Positions 8,685-17,569 of a stretch of 64,000 nucleotides of DNA are shown piece after piece. Every line of letters begins with the position of its first letter. Position 1 is the first letter of the stretch. A model generated the notes under the pieces. The model saw only the letters and a list, made by a program, of their open reading frames with translations. It was not told the DNA's origin and made no database searches. The position numbers and the translations under genes are program-made. This stretch comes from Sphingomonas rosea. GTDB taxonomy: Bacteria; Pseudomonadota; Alphaproteobacteria; Sphingomonadales; Sphingomonadaceae. The stretch spans positions 844,501 to 908,500 of the forward strand of contig NZ_BAABBR010000001.1 in NCBI RefSeq assembly GCF_039538065.1, given 5' to 3'.

Positions 8685-9716
8685 ATGACGCTGATCCTCG
8701 GTCTCGAATCCTCCTGCGACGATACGGCGGTGGCGCTGGTCACCGGCGACCGCCGGATCCTCGCCCAGCGCGTCGTCGGCCAGAACCAGGCGCACCAGCC
8801 GTTCGGCGGCGTGGTTCCCGAAATCGCCGCCCGGGCGCATGTCGAGGTCCTGCCCTCGCTCGTCACCGACGTCCTCGGCGAGGCGGGGATCGCGCTCGAC
8901 GAGGTTGACGCCATTGCGGCAACCGCGGGGCCGGGGCTGATCGGCGGGGTGCTGGTCGGGCTCCTCACCGCCAAGGGCCTCGCGCTCGCCAGCGGCAAGC
9001 CGCTCGTCGCGGTCAATCATCTCGAGGGCCATGCGCTCTCGCCGCGGCTGGTCGATCCCGACCTCGCCTTTCCCTATCTCCTGCTCCTCGCCAGCGGCGG
9101 GCATTGCCAGCTGCTCGAAGTGCGCGGCGTGGGCGATTATTCCCGGCTCGCCACCACCATCGACGATGCGGCGGGCGAAGCGTTCGACAAGGCTGCGAAG
9201 CTCCTTGGCCTGCCCTATCCCGGTGGACCGGCGGTCGAGGCACTGGCGCGCTCCGGTGATCCCAAGGCGGTGCCGCTGCCACGTCCGCTCGTCGGGAGCG
9301 GCGAACCGCATTTCTCCTTCGCCGGCCTCAAGAGCGCGGTGCAGCGCGCCGTCCTCGCGGGCACGCACCGGCCCGAGGATATCGCCGCGAGCTTCCAGCA
9401 GGCGGTGGTCGACTGTTTCGTCGATCGCACCCGGATCGCGCTGGCGAAGAGCGACGCGCCGACGCTGGTCGTTGCCGGCGGAGTCGCGGCCAATATTTCG
9501 GTTCGGTCCGCGCTCGAGCAGCTGGCCGCCAGCGAGGGCCGCCGTTTCTCGGTCCCGCCCGGCTGGCTGTGCACCGACAATGCCGCCATGATCGCCTGGG
9601 CCGGGGCGGAGCGCTTCGCTGCCGGCCTCGTCGACGGTCTCGACGCGCCGGCACGCGCGCGCTGGCCGCTCGACGAGAGTGCGGAGACCGTGCGCGGGGC
9701 GGGAGTGAAGGCATGA
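8685..9716 (+). CDS. tsaD: tRNA N6-adenosine threonylcarbamoyltransferase TsaD
   Basis: 343 residues, the family's usual length. Transfers the threonylcarbamoyl group to A37 of ANN-decoding tRNAs together with TsaB and TsaE. The metal motif HxxxH is in VNHLEGHAL. The ASKH-type ATP motifs GLESSCDDT (N-terminus) and VVAGGVAAN are clear. The ATG at 8685 puts the domain at the N-terminus; the frame is open upstream only as antisense of hemC. Overlaps gpsA by four bases (ATGA). Confidence 0.96.
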   Translation: MTLILGLESSCDDTAVALVTGDRRILAQRVVGQNQAHQPFGGVVPEIAARAHVEVLPSLVTDVLGEAGIALDEVDAIAATAGPGLIGGVLVGLLTAKGLALASGKPLVAVNHLEGHALSPRLVDPDLAFPYLLLLASGGHCQLLEVRGVGDYSRLATTIDDAAGEAFDKAAKLLGLPYPGGPAVEALARSGDPKAVPLPRPLVGSGEPHFSFAGLKSAVQRAVLAGTHRPEDIAASFQQAVVDCFVDRTRIALAKSDAPTLVVAGGVAANISVRSALEQLAASEGRRFSVPPGWLCTDNAAMIAWAGAERFAAGLVDGLDAPARARWPLDESAETVRGAGVKA

Positions 9717-10690
9717 AGGTCGGGGTGATCGGCGGCGGCGCGTGGGGGACCGCGCTGGCGCAAGTGGCGGCGCAGGGCGGCGAGACATTGCTGTGGGCGC
9801 GCGAGCCCGAGGTGGTGGAAAGCATCGCCCAGCGCCGCGAGAACAGCCTGTTCCTGCCCGGCCTCGCGCTGTCCGAGCAACTGCGCCCGACCGCCGACCT
9901 TGCCGACCTTGCCGCCTGCGACCTGTGGCTGGTGGTGACGCCCGCCCAGCATATGCGCGCCGTCCTCGAAGCCGCGCCGCGCTGCGCCGCCGCCCTTCTT
10001 CTCTGCTCCAAGGGGATCGAAGAGCGTTCGGGACAATTGCTCCACCGGGTCGCGCGCGATTCCTGCCCTTCGGCGCAGGTGATGGTGCTGTCGGGCCCGA
10101 CCTTCGCGCATGAAGTGGCCGCAGGGCTTCCCACCGCGCTGACGCTGGCCGCCGAGGACGAGGGTGACGCCGAAATCGTCCGCCGCCGCCTCGCCCGCCC
10201 CGAGTTTCGAATATATCTCTCGGACGACGTCGCCGGCGCCGAGGTCGGAGGCGCGGTCAAGAACGTGCTCGCCATCGCCTGCGGCGTGGTCGAAGGCCGC
10301 GGCCTCGGCCAGAATGCGCGGGCGGCGCTGATCGCGCGCGGCTTTGCAGAAATGACCCGCTTCGGGCTCGCGCATGGCGCGCGGCTGGAGACGCTGGCCG
10401 GCCTGTCGGGCCTCGGCGATCTCGTGCTGACCTGCTCTTCGACGAGCTCACGCAACTTCTCGCTCGGAAAAGGGCTGGGCCAGGGCCGACCCGCGGCCGA
10501 ATTGATGGCCGATCGCCGTACCGTCGCCGAGGGCGCGTTCACCGCGCCGGTGCTGCGCCGGCTGGCCGAGGACCAGGGCATCGACATGCCGATCGTCGCG
10601 GCGGTGGACGACCTGCTCGCGGGCCGCGTCGGGGTCGATGCGGTGCTCGAGCGCCTGCTCAGCCGGCCTTTACGGGGCGAACGCGCGTGA
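9713..10690 (+). CDS. gpsA: NAD(P)-dependent glycerol-3-phosphate dehydrogenase
   Basis: 325 residues. Reduces dihydroxyacetone phosphate to sn-glycerol 3-phosphate for phospholipid synthesis. The Rossmann motif GGGAWGTALA is at residues 7-16. The conserved catalytic region reads GGAVKNVLAIACG with the lysine in VKN, then GLSGLGDL. The ATG at 9713 overlaps the tsaD stop, so it is translationally coupled to tsaD. Confidence 0.95.
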   Translation: MKVGVIGGGAWGTALAQVAAQGGETLLWAREPEVVESIAQRRENSLFLPGLALSEQLRPTADLADLAACDLWLVVTPAQHMRAVLEAAPRCAAALLLCSKGIEERSGQLLHRVARDSCPSAQVMVLSGPTFAHEVAAGLPTALTLAAEDEGDAEIVRRRLARPEFRIYLSDDVAGAEVGGAVKNVLAIACGVVEGRGLGQNARAALIARGFAEMTRFGLAHGARLETLAGLSGLGDLVLTCSSTSSRNFSLGKGLGQGRPAAELMADRRTVAEGAFTAPVLRRLAEDQGIDMPIVAAVDDLLAGRVGVDAVLERLLSRPLRGERA

Positions 10691-10695
10691 GCGCA

Positions 10696-10863
10696 TCAGA
10701 AATCCCAGGCGATGCCCTTCTTCTCCCAGTCGCCGTAGCGCGTGGGATCGGGCCGCGGCTTGTCGCCGGCGGGCGGCGGCGCGGGCGGGACTGCCTCGGG
10801 CTCGGGCACCGGGGGCGACTTGCTGAGGTAGGCGGGCGGCTGAAGGTTGGCTGGACGCGGCAT
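10696..10863 (-). CDS. DUF1674 protein (SDHAF4-like succinate dehydrogenase assembly factor)
   Basis: A 55-residue protein: a proline-rich N-terminal half, then the family signature DPTRYGDWEKKGIAWDF at the very C-terminus. The mitochondrial relative Sdh8/SDHAF4 protects flavinylated succinate dehydrogenase subunit A before complex assembly; the same role here is inference. It meets gpsA tail to tail, 5 bp apart. Its start codon is only 2 bp from the proposed TTG start of the divergent methyltransferase gene, so one of the two starts, or the promoter layout, is unusual. Confidence 0.8.
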   Translation of the reverse strand: MPRPANLQPPAYLSKSPPVPEPEAVPPAPPPAGDKPRPDPTRYGDWEKKGIAWDF

Positions 10864-10865
10864 GA

Positions 10866-12110
10866 TTGGGGAGATGGTCGCTGAGACAGCCGACGCCAAG
10901 AGGGTCCGAAGCCGGGGTCGAACCGCGCCGGGCTGCGCTGCGCATTCTCGACCGCGTGCTGCGCGGCGGGCAGACGATGGAATCGGCAGCCCAGGGCGGC
11001 CCCAGGCTCGCCCCCGCCGACCAGGCGCTGGCGCTGGCGATCGCCGGCGAGACGCTGCGGCGCGTTCCGCTCCTCGACCGGCTGATCGATGGCGCAACGC
11101 GGCAGGCGCTCCCCGAAGACTCCAAGGCGCGGATGGTGCTGCGCCTCGCGCTCGCCCAAAGAGTCGCGCTCCACGTGCCCGACCATGCGCTGGTCGCGAC
11201 CGCGCTGCCGCTGGTCGAGGGCGGTCCGCGCCGGCTGGTGCATGGGGTGCTCGGCACCCTTCTTCGCGGCAGCCTCCCCGACGCCGACCTAGGCGCGCTT
11301 CCGGTCGAGGTGGCCGAGCGCTGGACGAAGGCCTGGGGCGAGGCCGCCGTGGCTGCGGCCGCCCGCGCCATCGTTCGCCGCCCGCCGCTCGACCTCAGCT
11401 TCAAGGACGATGCCGCCGCCAAGGCCTTCGCCGAGGCGGAAGGCGGGGTCGTCGTCGCCGAGCGTCATGTCCGCCTCGCCGACAGCCGCGCGGTGACCGG
11501 CCTTCCCGGCTTCGAGGCGGGCGACTGGTGGGTGCAGGACCTGTCCTCGACCTTGCCTGCCCGGATGATCCCGGCGGACGCGACGCGCGTTCTCGACGCC
11601 TGCGCGGCGCCGGGCGGCAAGACCTTGCAGATCGCCGCGGCCGGCCACGAGGTCACCGCACTCGACCGGTCGGAGAGTCGTCTCGCGCGACTTCGCGCCA
11701 ACCTCCACCGGATCAAGCTCGGCGCGACCATCGTCACCGAGGACGTTCTCGCCTTCGCGCCGGCCGAGCCGTTCGACGCGGTCCTCCTCGACGCGCCCTG
11801 CTCGGCGACGGGCACCTTCCGCCGCCACCCCGAAGTGCTGTTCCGCGCCAGCCCCCGGATCATCGCGGAGAGCGCCGAACTCCAGGGCCGGTTGCTCGAA
11901 GCATCGGCGGCCTGGGTTCGGCCGGGCGGAAGCCTCGTCTATGCCGTTTGCTCCCTCGAGCCCGAGGAAGGCGAGGATCGGATCGCCGCCTTCCTCGCCG
12001 CCCGGACCGGCTTCGCCCTCGCCGAACAGCGCCGAGTCCTTCCCGGCGAGCGCGAGGAAGAAGGCGGAATGGACGGCTTCTTCACGGCCCGCCTTGTCCG
12101 ACAGGGGTAA
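10866..12110 (+). CDS. rsmB: RsmB-family RNA (cytosine-5) methyltransferase
   Basis: About 414 residues. An N-terminal NusB-like helical domain (PRRAALRILDRVLRGG...) is followed by a SAM-dependent Fmu domain with DACAAPGGKT (SAM binding), DAPCSATGTFRRHPE (motif IV cysteine) and YAVCSLEPEEGE (catalytic motif VI cysteine). It would methylate a cytosine of 16S rRNA, probably C967. No ATG or GTG lies upstream of the NusB domain, so a TTG at 10866 is the only standard start; no good ribosome site is seen before it. rpe follows after 18 bp. Confidence 0.85.
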   Translation: MGRWSLRQPTPRGSEAGVEPRRAALRILDRVLRGGQTMESAAQGGPRLAPADQALALAIAGETLRRVPLLDRLIDGATRQALPEDSKARMVLRLALAQRVALHVPDHALVATALPLVEGGPRRLVHGVLGTLLRGSLPDADLGALPVEVAERWTKAWGEAAVAAAARAIVRRPPLDLSFKDDAAAKAFAEAEGGVVVAERHVRLADSRAVTGLPGFEAGDWWVQDLSSTLPARMIPADATRVLDACAAPGGKTLQIAAAGHEVTALDRSESRLARLRANLHRIKLGATIVTEDVLAFAPAEPFDAVLLDAPCSATGTFRRHPEVLFRASPRIIAESAELQGRLLEASAAWVRPGGSLVYAVCSLEPEEGEDRIAAFLAARTGFALAEQRRVLPGEREEEGGMDGFFTARLVRQG

Positions 12111-12128
12111 GCCCGTCTAATCGGTCCC

Positions 12129-12791
12129 ATGGCCCAGCCGATCATCGCCCCCTCGATCCTCTCCGCCGATTTCGCCAGGCTCGGCGAGGAGGTGCGGGCG
12201 ATCGACGCCGCCGGCGCCGACTGGATCCACATCGACGTCATGGACGGGCATTTCGTGCCCAATCTCACCATTGGGCCGATGGTGGTGAAGGCACTGCGCC
12301 CGCACAGCGCCAAGCCGTTCGACGTCCACCTGATGATCTCGCCGGTCGACCCGATGCTCGACGCCTTTGCCGAAGCGGGCGCGGACATCATCACGGTCCA
12401 TCCCGAGGCCGGGCCCCACCTCCACCGGACGATCCAGCGCGTGAAGGGCCTCGGCAAGAAAGCCGGCGTGTCCCTCAATCCCGCGACGCCGGCGAAGATG
12501 CTCGACTATGTGCTCGAGGAACTCGACCTCGTCCTCGTGATGAGCGTCAACCCGGGCTTCGGCGGGCAGAAGTTCATCGCCTCGCAGCTCCGCAAGATCG
12601 AGGCGATCGCCAAGCAGATCGCCAAGCAGGGTCTCGACGTCACGCTCGAAGTCGATGGCGGGGTCGATGCCGAGACCGCGCGGCAGTGCGTCGATGCCGG
12701 CGCAACCGCACTGGTCGCCGGCACCGCGGCCTTCCGCGGCGGTCCCGGCGCCTATGCGGCCAACATCGCGGCCCTCAAGGGCGCCGGATGA
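12129..12791 (+). CDS. rpe: Ribulose-phosphate 3-epimerase
   Basis: 220-residue TIM barrel interconverting ribulose 5-phosphate and xylulose 5-phosphate. Metal-binding and catalytic segments are visible: APSILSADF at the start, [29 protein letters not shown] and EVDGGVD near the C-terminus. Start ATG at 12129 is supported by the conserved N-terminus. It sits 18 bp after rsmB and overlaps the heparinase gene by ATGA. Confidence 0.97.
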   Translation: MAQPIIAPSILSADFARLGEEVRAIDAAGADWIHIDVMDGHFVPNLTIGPMVVKALRPHSAKPFDVHLMISPVDPMLDAFAEAGADIITVHPEAGPHLHRTIQRVKGLGKKAGVSLNPATPAKMLDYVLEELDLVLVMSVNPGFGGQKFIASQLRKIEAIAKQIAKQGLDVTLEVDGGVDAETARQCVDAGATALVAGTAAFRGGPGAYAANIAALKGAG

Positions 12792-14425
12792 GCGACAAGG
12801 GGGCGCTCCAGCGACTAGCGGCCGTTCCGCTTCTCCAGCGGCTGGTCAGCCACGGCAAGCCGCCGCTGCGCCTGATCGGGGTCGCGCGCGACCATGTCGT
12901 CGGAAGCAAGGCGCGCGGCGCGCAATTGCTCGCCTACCAGTATCTGCATGGCGGCGAGGCGATCGTGCTGACCGAGCTCGACTGGACCACGGTCGATCCG
13001 GCCACCCCGCTCGGCGCCGAGCTCCACACTTTCTCCTGGTTGCGCGACCTCGCCGCCGCGACCACCCGCGAAAAGGGCGCGGCACTCGCCGAGGATCTGG
13101 TGGGGCGCTGGCTCCTCGCGCATGGCGGCAAGGTCGACGCGGCATGGGCCCCCGCCCTGTGGGGTGAGCGGCTGCTCTTCTGGCTCGCCTACGCGCCCTA
13201 CATCCTGTCGCGGCGCGACGCCGATTATCGCTCGGCCCTGCTCAACACGCTCGCGCGCGGGACCCGGCATGTCCTTGCCGAGGCCGATCGCGCGCCGCCC
13301 GGCCTGCCCCGGATCACCGCCTGGGCGGGGCTCACCGCCGGCTGCCTCCTCCTGTCCTCGGGCACCGCGAAGCTCGCCCGGGCCGAAAGCGGGCTGTCGC
13401 GGGCACTTGCCAGCGCCCAATATGACGATGGCGGGCTGATGAGCCGCTCGCCCGCCGAGCAGGCGCTGCTGGTCGATCGCCTCGGCCTCCTCCGCGCCGC
13501 CTATGCCGCCGCGCGACACGACTTTCCGCAGGGCCTCGAGGATGCCGGCGCCGCCGCGCTCGCTGCGCTTCATGGCGTCACCATGGGCGACGGGACCCTG
13601 TCGAGCTGGCAGGGCGGCAACGAGGGCAGCCGCGCCGCGCTCGCCGCGCTGGTCGAGGGTTGCGGCTTTCGTGCCCGGCCGCTGCGAAGTCCCCGCGGCT
13701 GGGGCTATCACCGGCTGAGCGCGCTCGGCACCGTGATCGTCGTCGATGCCGCCGCGCCTCCTTCGCGGCAGCTCGCGCGGATCGGATCGGCCTCGACTCT
13801 CGCCTTCGAGATGAGCGACGGCCAGCAGAAGCTGGTCGTCAATTGTGGCGGACCTGGCCTTGCGCTCGGCACCTTGCCCGAGGGCCTTGCGCCCGCACTC
13901 CGGACCACCGCCGCCCATTCGACCCTGTCGCTCGCCGACACCAATTCGACCGCGATCCTGCCCGACGGCTCGCTCGGCAAGGGCGTCGCCGAGGTCGTCG
14001 TCGCCCGCAGCGAGGACAATGACGCGAGCCGGCTCGAGGTCAGCCACGATGGTTATGTCCGCGGCTTCGGCCTCGTCCACGACCGCGCCCTCAGCCTTGG
14101 CAACGACGGCAAGGAGATCCGCGGCCTCGACCGGCTGATTGCCAAGGGTCGCCGCAAGATCCGCGAGGACGTTCCCTTCGCGATCCGCTTCCACCTCGCG
14201 CCCGGAGTCGAGGCCGATCCAACCGCCGACGGCATGGGCGCGCTGATCCGCTCGCCTGGCGCCCCGCCGTGGAACTTCCGTTGCCGCGGCGCCCAGCTCG
14301 GCCTTGAGGAAAGCGTCGCGGTCGACGGCACCGGCGCTCTCCGTTCCACCCTCCAGCTCGTGCTCGTCGGCGAGGTCTCGCACCTCGGCGGCGAGATCGG
14401 CTGGCAATTCCGCCGCTCAAGCTAG
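12788..14425 (+). CDS. Heparinase II/III family protein (putative polysaccharide lyase)
   Basis: 545 residues: a helical alpha/alpha-toroid N-terminal half and a beta-sandwich C-terminal half (from about residue 330) of the heparinase II/III type. The substrate is not evident; relatives act on uronic-acid polysaccharides. There is no clear signal peptide. The start ATG at 12788 overlaps the rpe stop. The same frame stays open upstream to 10847, but that stretch reads as a shadow of rsmB and rpe. The position between rpe and purH recurs in alphaproteobacteria from memory. Confidence 0.8.
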   Translation: MSDKGALQRLAAVPLLQRLVSHGKPPLRLIGVARDHVVGSKARGAQLLAYQYLHGGEAIVLTELDWTTVDPATPLGAELHTFSWLRDLAAATTREKGAALAEDLVGRWLLAHGGKVDAAWAPALWGERLLFWLAYAPYILSRRDADYRSALLNTLARGTRHVLAEADRAPPGLPRITAWAGLTAGCLLLSSGTAKLARAESGLSRALASAQYDDGGLMSRSPAEQALLVDRLGLLRAAYAAARHDFPQGLEDAGAAALAALHGVTMGDGTLSSWQGGNEGSRAALAALVEGCGFRARPLRSPRGWGYHRLSALGTVIVVDAAAPPSRQLARIGSASTLAFEMSDGQQKLVVNCGGPGLALGTLPEGLAPALRTTAAHSTLSLADTNSTAILPDGSLGKGVAEVVVARSEDNDASRLEVSHDGYVRGFGLVHDRALSLGNDGKEIRGLDRLIAKGRRKIREDVPFAIRFHLAPGVEADPTADGMGALIRSPGAPPWNFRCRGAQLGLEESVAVDGTGALRSTLQLVLVGEVSHLGGEIGWQFRRSS

Positions 14426-14440
14426 GACATTTTCATCGCC

Positions 14441-16030
14441 ATGACCGATCTCGTTCCCCTCCGCCGCGCCCTGCTGTCGGTGTCCGACAAGACCGGCCTC
14501 GAGGAACTTGCCTCGGGCCTGGTGCAGCGCGGGGTCGAACTGGTCTCGACCGGCGGTACCGCCGCGCGCCTGCGCGAGCTCGGCCATCCGGTGAAGGACG
14601 TGAGCGAGCTGACCGGCTTTCCCGAGATGATGGACGGGCGCGTGAAGACGCTCCACCCGACCGTCCACGGCGGTCTTCTCGCGGTGCGCGACGACCCCGG
14701 CCATGCCGCCGCCGCCGACGCCCACGGGATCGGCTTCATCGACCTGGTGGTCGTGAACCTCTATCCATTCGAGAAGACCGTCGCGGGCGGCGCGGACCGC
14801 GACACGGTGATCGAGAACATCGACATCGGCGGGCCGTCGATGGTTCGCTCGGCGGCCAAGAACCATCGCTACGTCGCGATTCTCACCGACAGCGCCGATT
14901 ATCCCGCTTTGCTGGGCGAACTCGACGCGAACGACGGCATGACGTCACTCGCACTTCGCAAGCGGCTGGCTGCAAAGGCCTATGCCCGCACCGCCGCCTA
15001 TGACAGCGCGATCGCGAGCTGGTTCGCCTTCGCCGATCAGGGCGAGGCCATGCCCGCCACCCTGCCCGTCGCGCTGACCCGCGCGGCGAGCCTGCGCTAT
15101 GGCGAGAACCCGCACCAGTCGGCCGCGCTTTATCTTCCGCAGAGCGGCGCCGCCGGGGTCGCAGGTGCCCGCCAGGTCCAGGGCAAGGAGCTGAGCTACA
15201 ACAACCTCAACGACGCCGACGCCGCGCTCGAGCTCGTCAGCGAATTTCGCGGTGGCAATCCCGCCTGCGTCATCGTCAAGCACGCCAATCCCTGCGGCGT
15301 CGCGCAAGGCGCCAGCCTCGCCGAGGCCTATCAGGCTGCGTTCCAGTGCGACTCGGTCTCGGCCTTCGGGGGCATCGTCGCGGTCAATCATCCGCTCGAC
15401 GGCTCGACCGCCCGCGCGATCGTCGACATCTTCACCGAGGTCGTGATCGCCCCCGATGCCGACGAGGAAGCACTGGCTGCCTTTGCCGCGAAGAAGAACC
15501 TCCGGCTGCTGCTGACCGGCGACCTTCCCGATCCGCGGCGTGCCGGGCTGACGATGAAGAGCATCGCTGGCGGGATGCTCGTCCAGAGCCGCGACAATGG
15601 CGTGATCGTGCCCTCCGACCTCAAGGTCGTGACCAGGCGCCAGCCGACCGCGACCGAAGTGGCCGACTGCCGCTTCGCCTGGACCGTCGCCAAGCACGTC
15701 AAGTCGAACGCGATCGTCTACGCCCGCGACGGCGTGACGGCGGGGATCGGCGCCGGCCAGATGAACCGGCGCGATTCGGCGCGGATCGCGGCGGCCAAGG
15801 CACGCGAGGCGGCCGAGACCTTCGGCTGGGCCGAACCGCGCACGGTCGGCTCGGCGGTGGCGAGCGACGCCTTCTTCCCCTTTGCCGACGGCCTCCTCGC
15901 CGCGGTCGAGGCGGGGGCGACGGCGGTGATCCAGCCGGGCGGTTCGATGCGCGACGACGAGGTGATCGCCGCTGCCGACGAAGCGGGCCTTGCGATGATC
16001 TTCACCGGCATGCGCCACTTCCGCCACTAG
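14441..16030 (+). CDS. purH: Bifunctional AICAR transformylase/IMP cyclohydrolase
   Basis: 529 residues, standard length. Catalyses the last two steps of IMP synthesis. The N-terminal cyclohydrolase domain starts [14 protein letters not shown] and includes STGGTA and GRVKTLHP. The C-terminal transformylase domain has [16 protein letters not shown] (the catalytic Lys-His pair) and [10 protein letters not shown]. Starts 15 bp after the heparinase gene without a strong ribosome site. Convergent with the flippase, 3 bp gap. Confidence 0.97.
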   Translation: MTDLVPLRRALLSVSDKTGLEELASGLVQRGVELVSTGGTAARLRELGHPVKDVSELTGFPEMMDGRVKTLHPTVHGGLLAVRDDPGHAAAADAHGIGFIDLVVVNLYPFEKTVAGGADRDTVIENIDIGGPSMVRSAAKNHRYVAILTDSADYPALLGELDANDGMTSLALRKRLAAKAYARTAAYDSAIASWFAFADQGEAMPATLPVALTRAASLRYGENPHQSAALYLPQSGAAGVAGARQVQGKELSYNNLNDADAALELVSEFRGGNPACVIVKHANPCGVAQGASLAEAYQAAFQCDSVSAFGGIVAVNHPLDGSTARAIVDIFTEVVIAPDADEEALAAFAAKKNLRLLLTGDLPDPRRAGLTMKSIAGGMLVQSRDNGVIVPSDLKVVTRRQPTATEVADCRFAWTVAKHVKSNAIVYARDGVTAGIGAGQMNRRDSARIAAAKAREAAETFGWAEPRTVGSAVASDAFFPFADGLLAAVEAGATAVIQPGGSMRDDEVIAAADEAGLAMIFTGMRHFRH

Positions 16031-16033
16031 GGG

Positions 16034-17569
16034 TCAGCGGGGCGCGTCTCCGCTCGTGCCCGGCGCGGGCAGGTCGACGGCGATATCCTTCTTCTTCATC
16101 CGGAAGAGCTCGCGGTCCTCGGGCCCGAAGCCACGCCGCCAGACGACGAAGCCGAAGGCCGCGAGAATCAGCGGCACCCCGAGGCTGAGTTCAAGCCATT
16201 CGGGCAGGCGGATGACGAGGTAACCCACGACGCCTGCCGCGGCCGCCGCCCAGACCAGCGGCCAGCGCCAGCCGGAGACCGGCGCACCCAGCAGGCGCGA
16301 GGCGAGCCGCGCCTTGGTGATCGCGGCGAAGACCAAGGCGAGGCACAAGGCGACAGCGGGCGCGGTCGCCTGCCAGGCGGGCGGCCAGCCCAGGCGCTGG
16401 AAGAGGATGATCAACGCCACCGTGAGCACCGCCTGCAGCGCGAGCATGGCGAGGCTGAGCATCATGTTGCGGTGGCGCGCGATGTAGATGAGCGCGGCCT
16501 CGCTGGTGGTGGCGGTGGCCGCGATCACCTCGGCGCCGAGCAGGAAGCAGAGCGCGGCGGTGCCCGCGACGAAGGCCGGCCCGACGAGCCCCATCACGCC
16601 CTCGCCCGGAATGCCGAGCGCCAGCGCGACCGCGGCCTGCGCGGCGATCACCCAGAAGCCGACCTGCCGGATCTGCTTGGCGACCCCGACACGGTCGCCT
16701 TCCTCGAGGCTGCGGCTGATCACCGGGCCCATGATCGGATCGAAGCTGGTCTTCAGCTTGCTCGGAAGCGAGGCGACGTTCTGTGCGACATAATAGATGC
16801 CGACGAGGCCGGGCGAGGCGAACAGGCCGAGGATGGCGAGGTCGATCCTGCGGCTTCCCCACTCGACCGTGTCGGCAGCGGCGATCGGCATGTAACGGCG
16901 CGCGAGCCGCCAGCTTTCAGCCGGCTGCGGCCGCCAGCCATGCGCCCGGCCGTAGGTGCGCAGGAAGGGGATGATCGAGGCGATCAGCGCGGCGATCATC
17001 GACAGCGCGTAGGCGAAGATGAGGCCGTCGCGCTTGGACACGAAGGCGAAGATCAGCGCCGCGATGCTGATGGTCCACGGCTCGACGATCGCGCGCGCCC
17101 GCACCGTGGCCCCGACGTCGTGGCGATAGGCGAGCGCGGCGAGCATGACGTCGCTCCACGCCAGCGCCAGTACCGCCACGGGGAGCAGCCATTCGTGGCC
17201 GTAAATCTCGCTGTTGGGGAACATCGCCTGCGGGAAGGCGAACAGGATGGTCATCCCGATCAGGCTCGCGACGAACGCCACGAGCAGCGCATCCCAGGTG
17301 ATGCAGACGTGGGGCCGGTCGGTCTTGCTCAGCTGCTCGGCGAGGCCGCGCTTGAGGCCGAGCGTCGCCAGCTGCGCGACGAACTCGACCACCAGCACCG
17401 CATAAGCGAAGCGCCCGAGGGCCTCGGCGCCATAGAGCCGGCCGGCGATGAACAGGAACGGCAGGCGCGCGGCGAGGCGCAGCAGGAAGCCGAAGAAGTT
17501 GATCCGACCACCGCGAGCAAGCGCGGCGAGATCGTTCTTGTTGTCGGGGGACGCGGCGGCCTCGCTCAA
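16034..17569 (-). CDS. Polysaccharide/lipopolysaccharide flippase (MVF/Wzx-like)
   Basis: 511 residues with about 12-14 hydrophobic helices and a charged, cytosolic C-terminal tail. The N-terminal pattern NFFGFLLRLAARLPFLFIAGRLYGAEALGRFAYA is typical of Wzx-type polysaccharide transporters of the MATE/MVF superfamily, which flip undecaprenyl-linked repeat units. No glycosyltransferase cluster is next to it, so the exact polysaccharide is unknown. Overlaps the polA stop by four bases and is likely co-transcribed with it. Confidence 0.75.
   Translation of the reverse strand: MSEAAASPDNKNDLAALARGGRINFFGFLLRLAARLPFLFIAGRLYGAEALGRFAYAVLVVEFVAQLATLGLKRGLAEQLSKTDRPHVCITWDALLVAFVASLIGMTILFAFPQAMFPNSEIYGHEWLLPVAVLALAWSDVMLAALAYRHDVGATVRARAIVEPWTISIAALIFAFVSKRDGLIFAYALSMIAALIASIIPFLRTYGRAHGWRPQPAESWRLARRYMPIAAADTVEWGSRRIDLAILGLFASPGLVGIYYVAQNVASLPSKLKTSFDPIMGPVISRSLEEGDRVGVAKQIRQVGFWVIAAQAAVALALGIPGEGVMGLVGPAFVAGTAALCFLLGAEVIAATATTSEAALIYIARHRNMMLSLAMLALQAVLTVALIILFQRLGWPPAWQATAPAVALCLALVFAAITKARLASRLLGAPVSGWRWPLVWAAAAAGVVGYLVIRLPEWLELSLGVPLILAAFGFVVWRRGFGPEDRELFRMKKKDIAVDLPAPGTSGDAPR

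Noticed and set aside
10847-14425. A 1192-codon plus-strand frame upstream of and including the heparinase gene
   Set aside because: The first two thirds are Arg/Pro/Gly-rich out-of-frame readings of rsmB and rpe; only the part from 12788 is a real protein.
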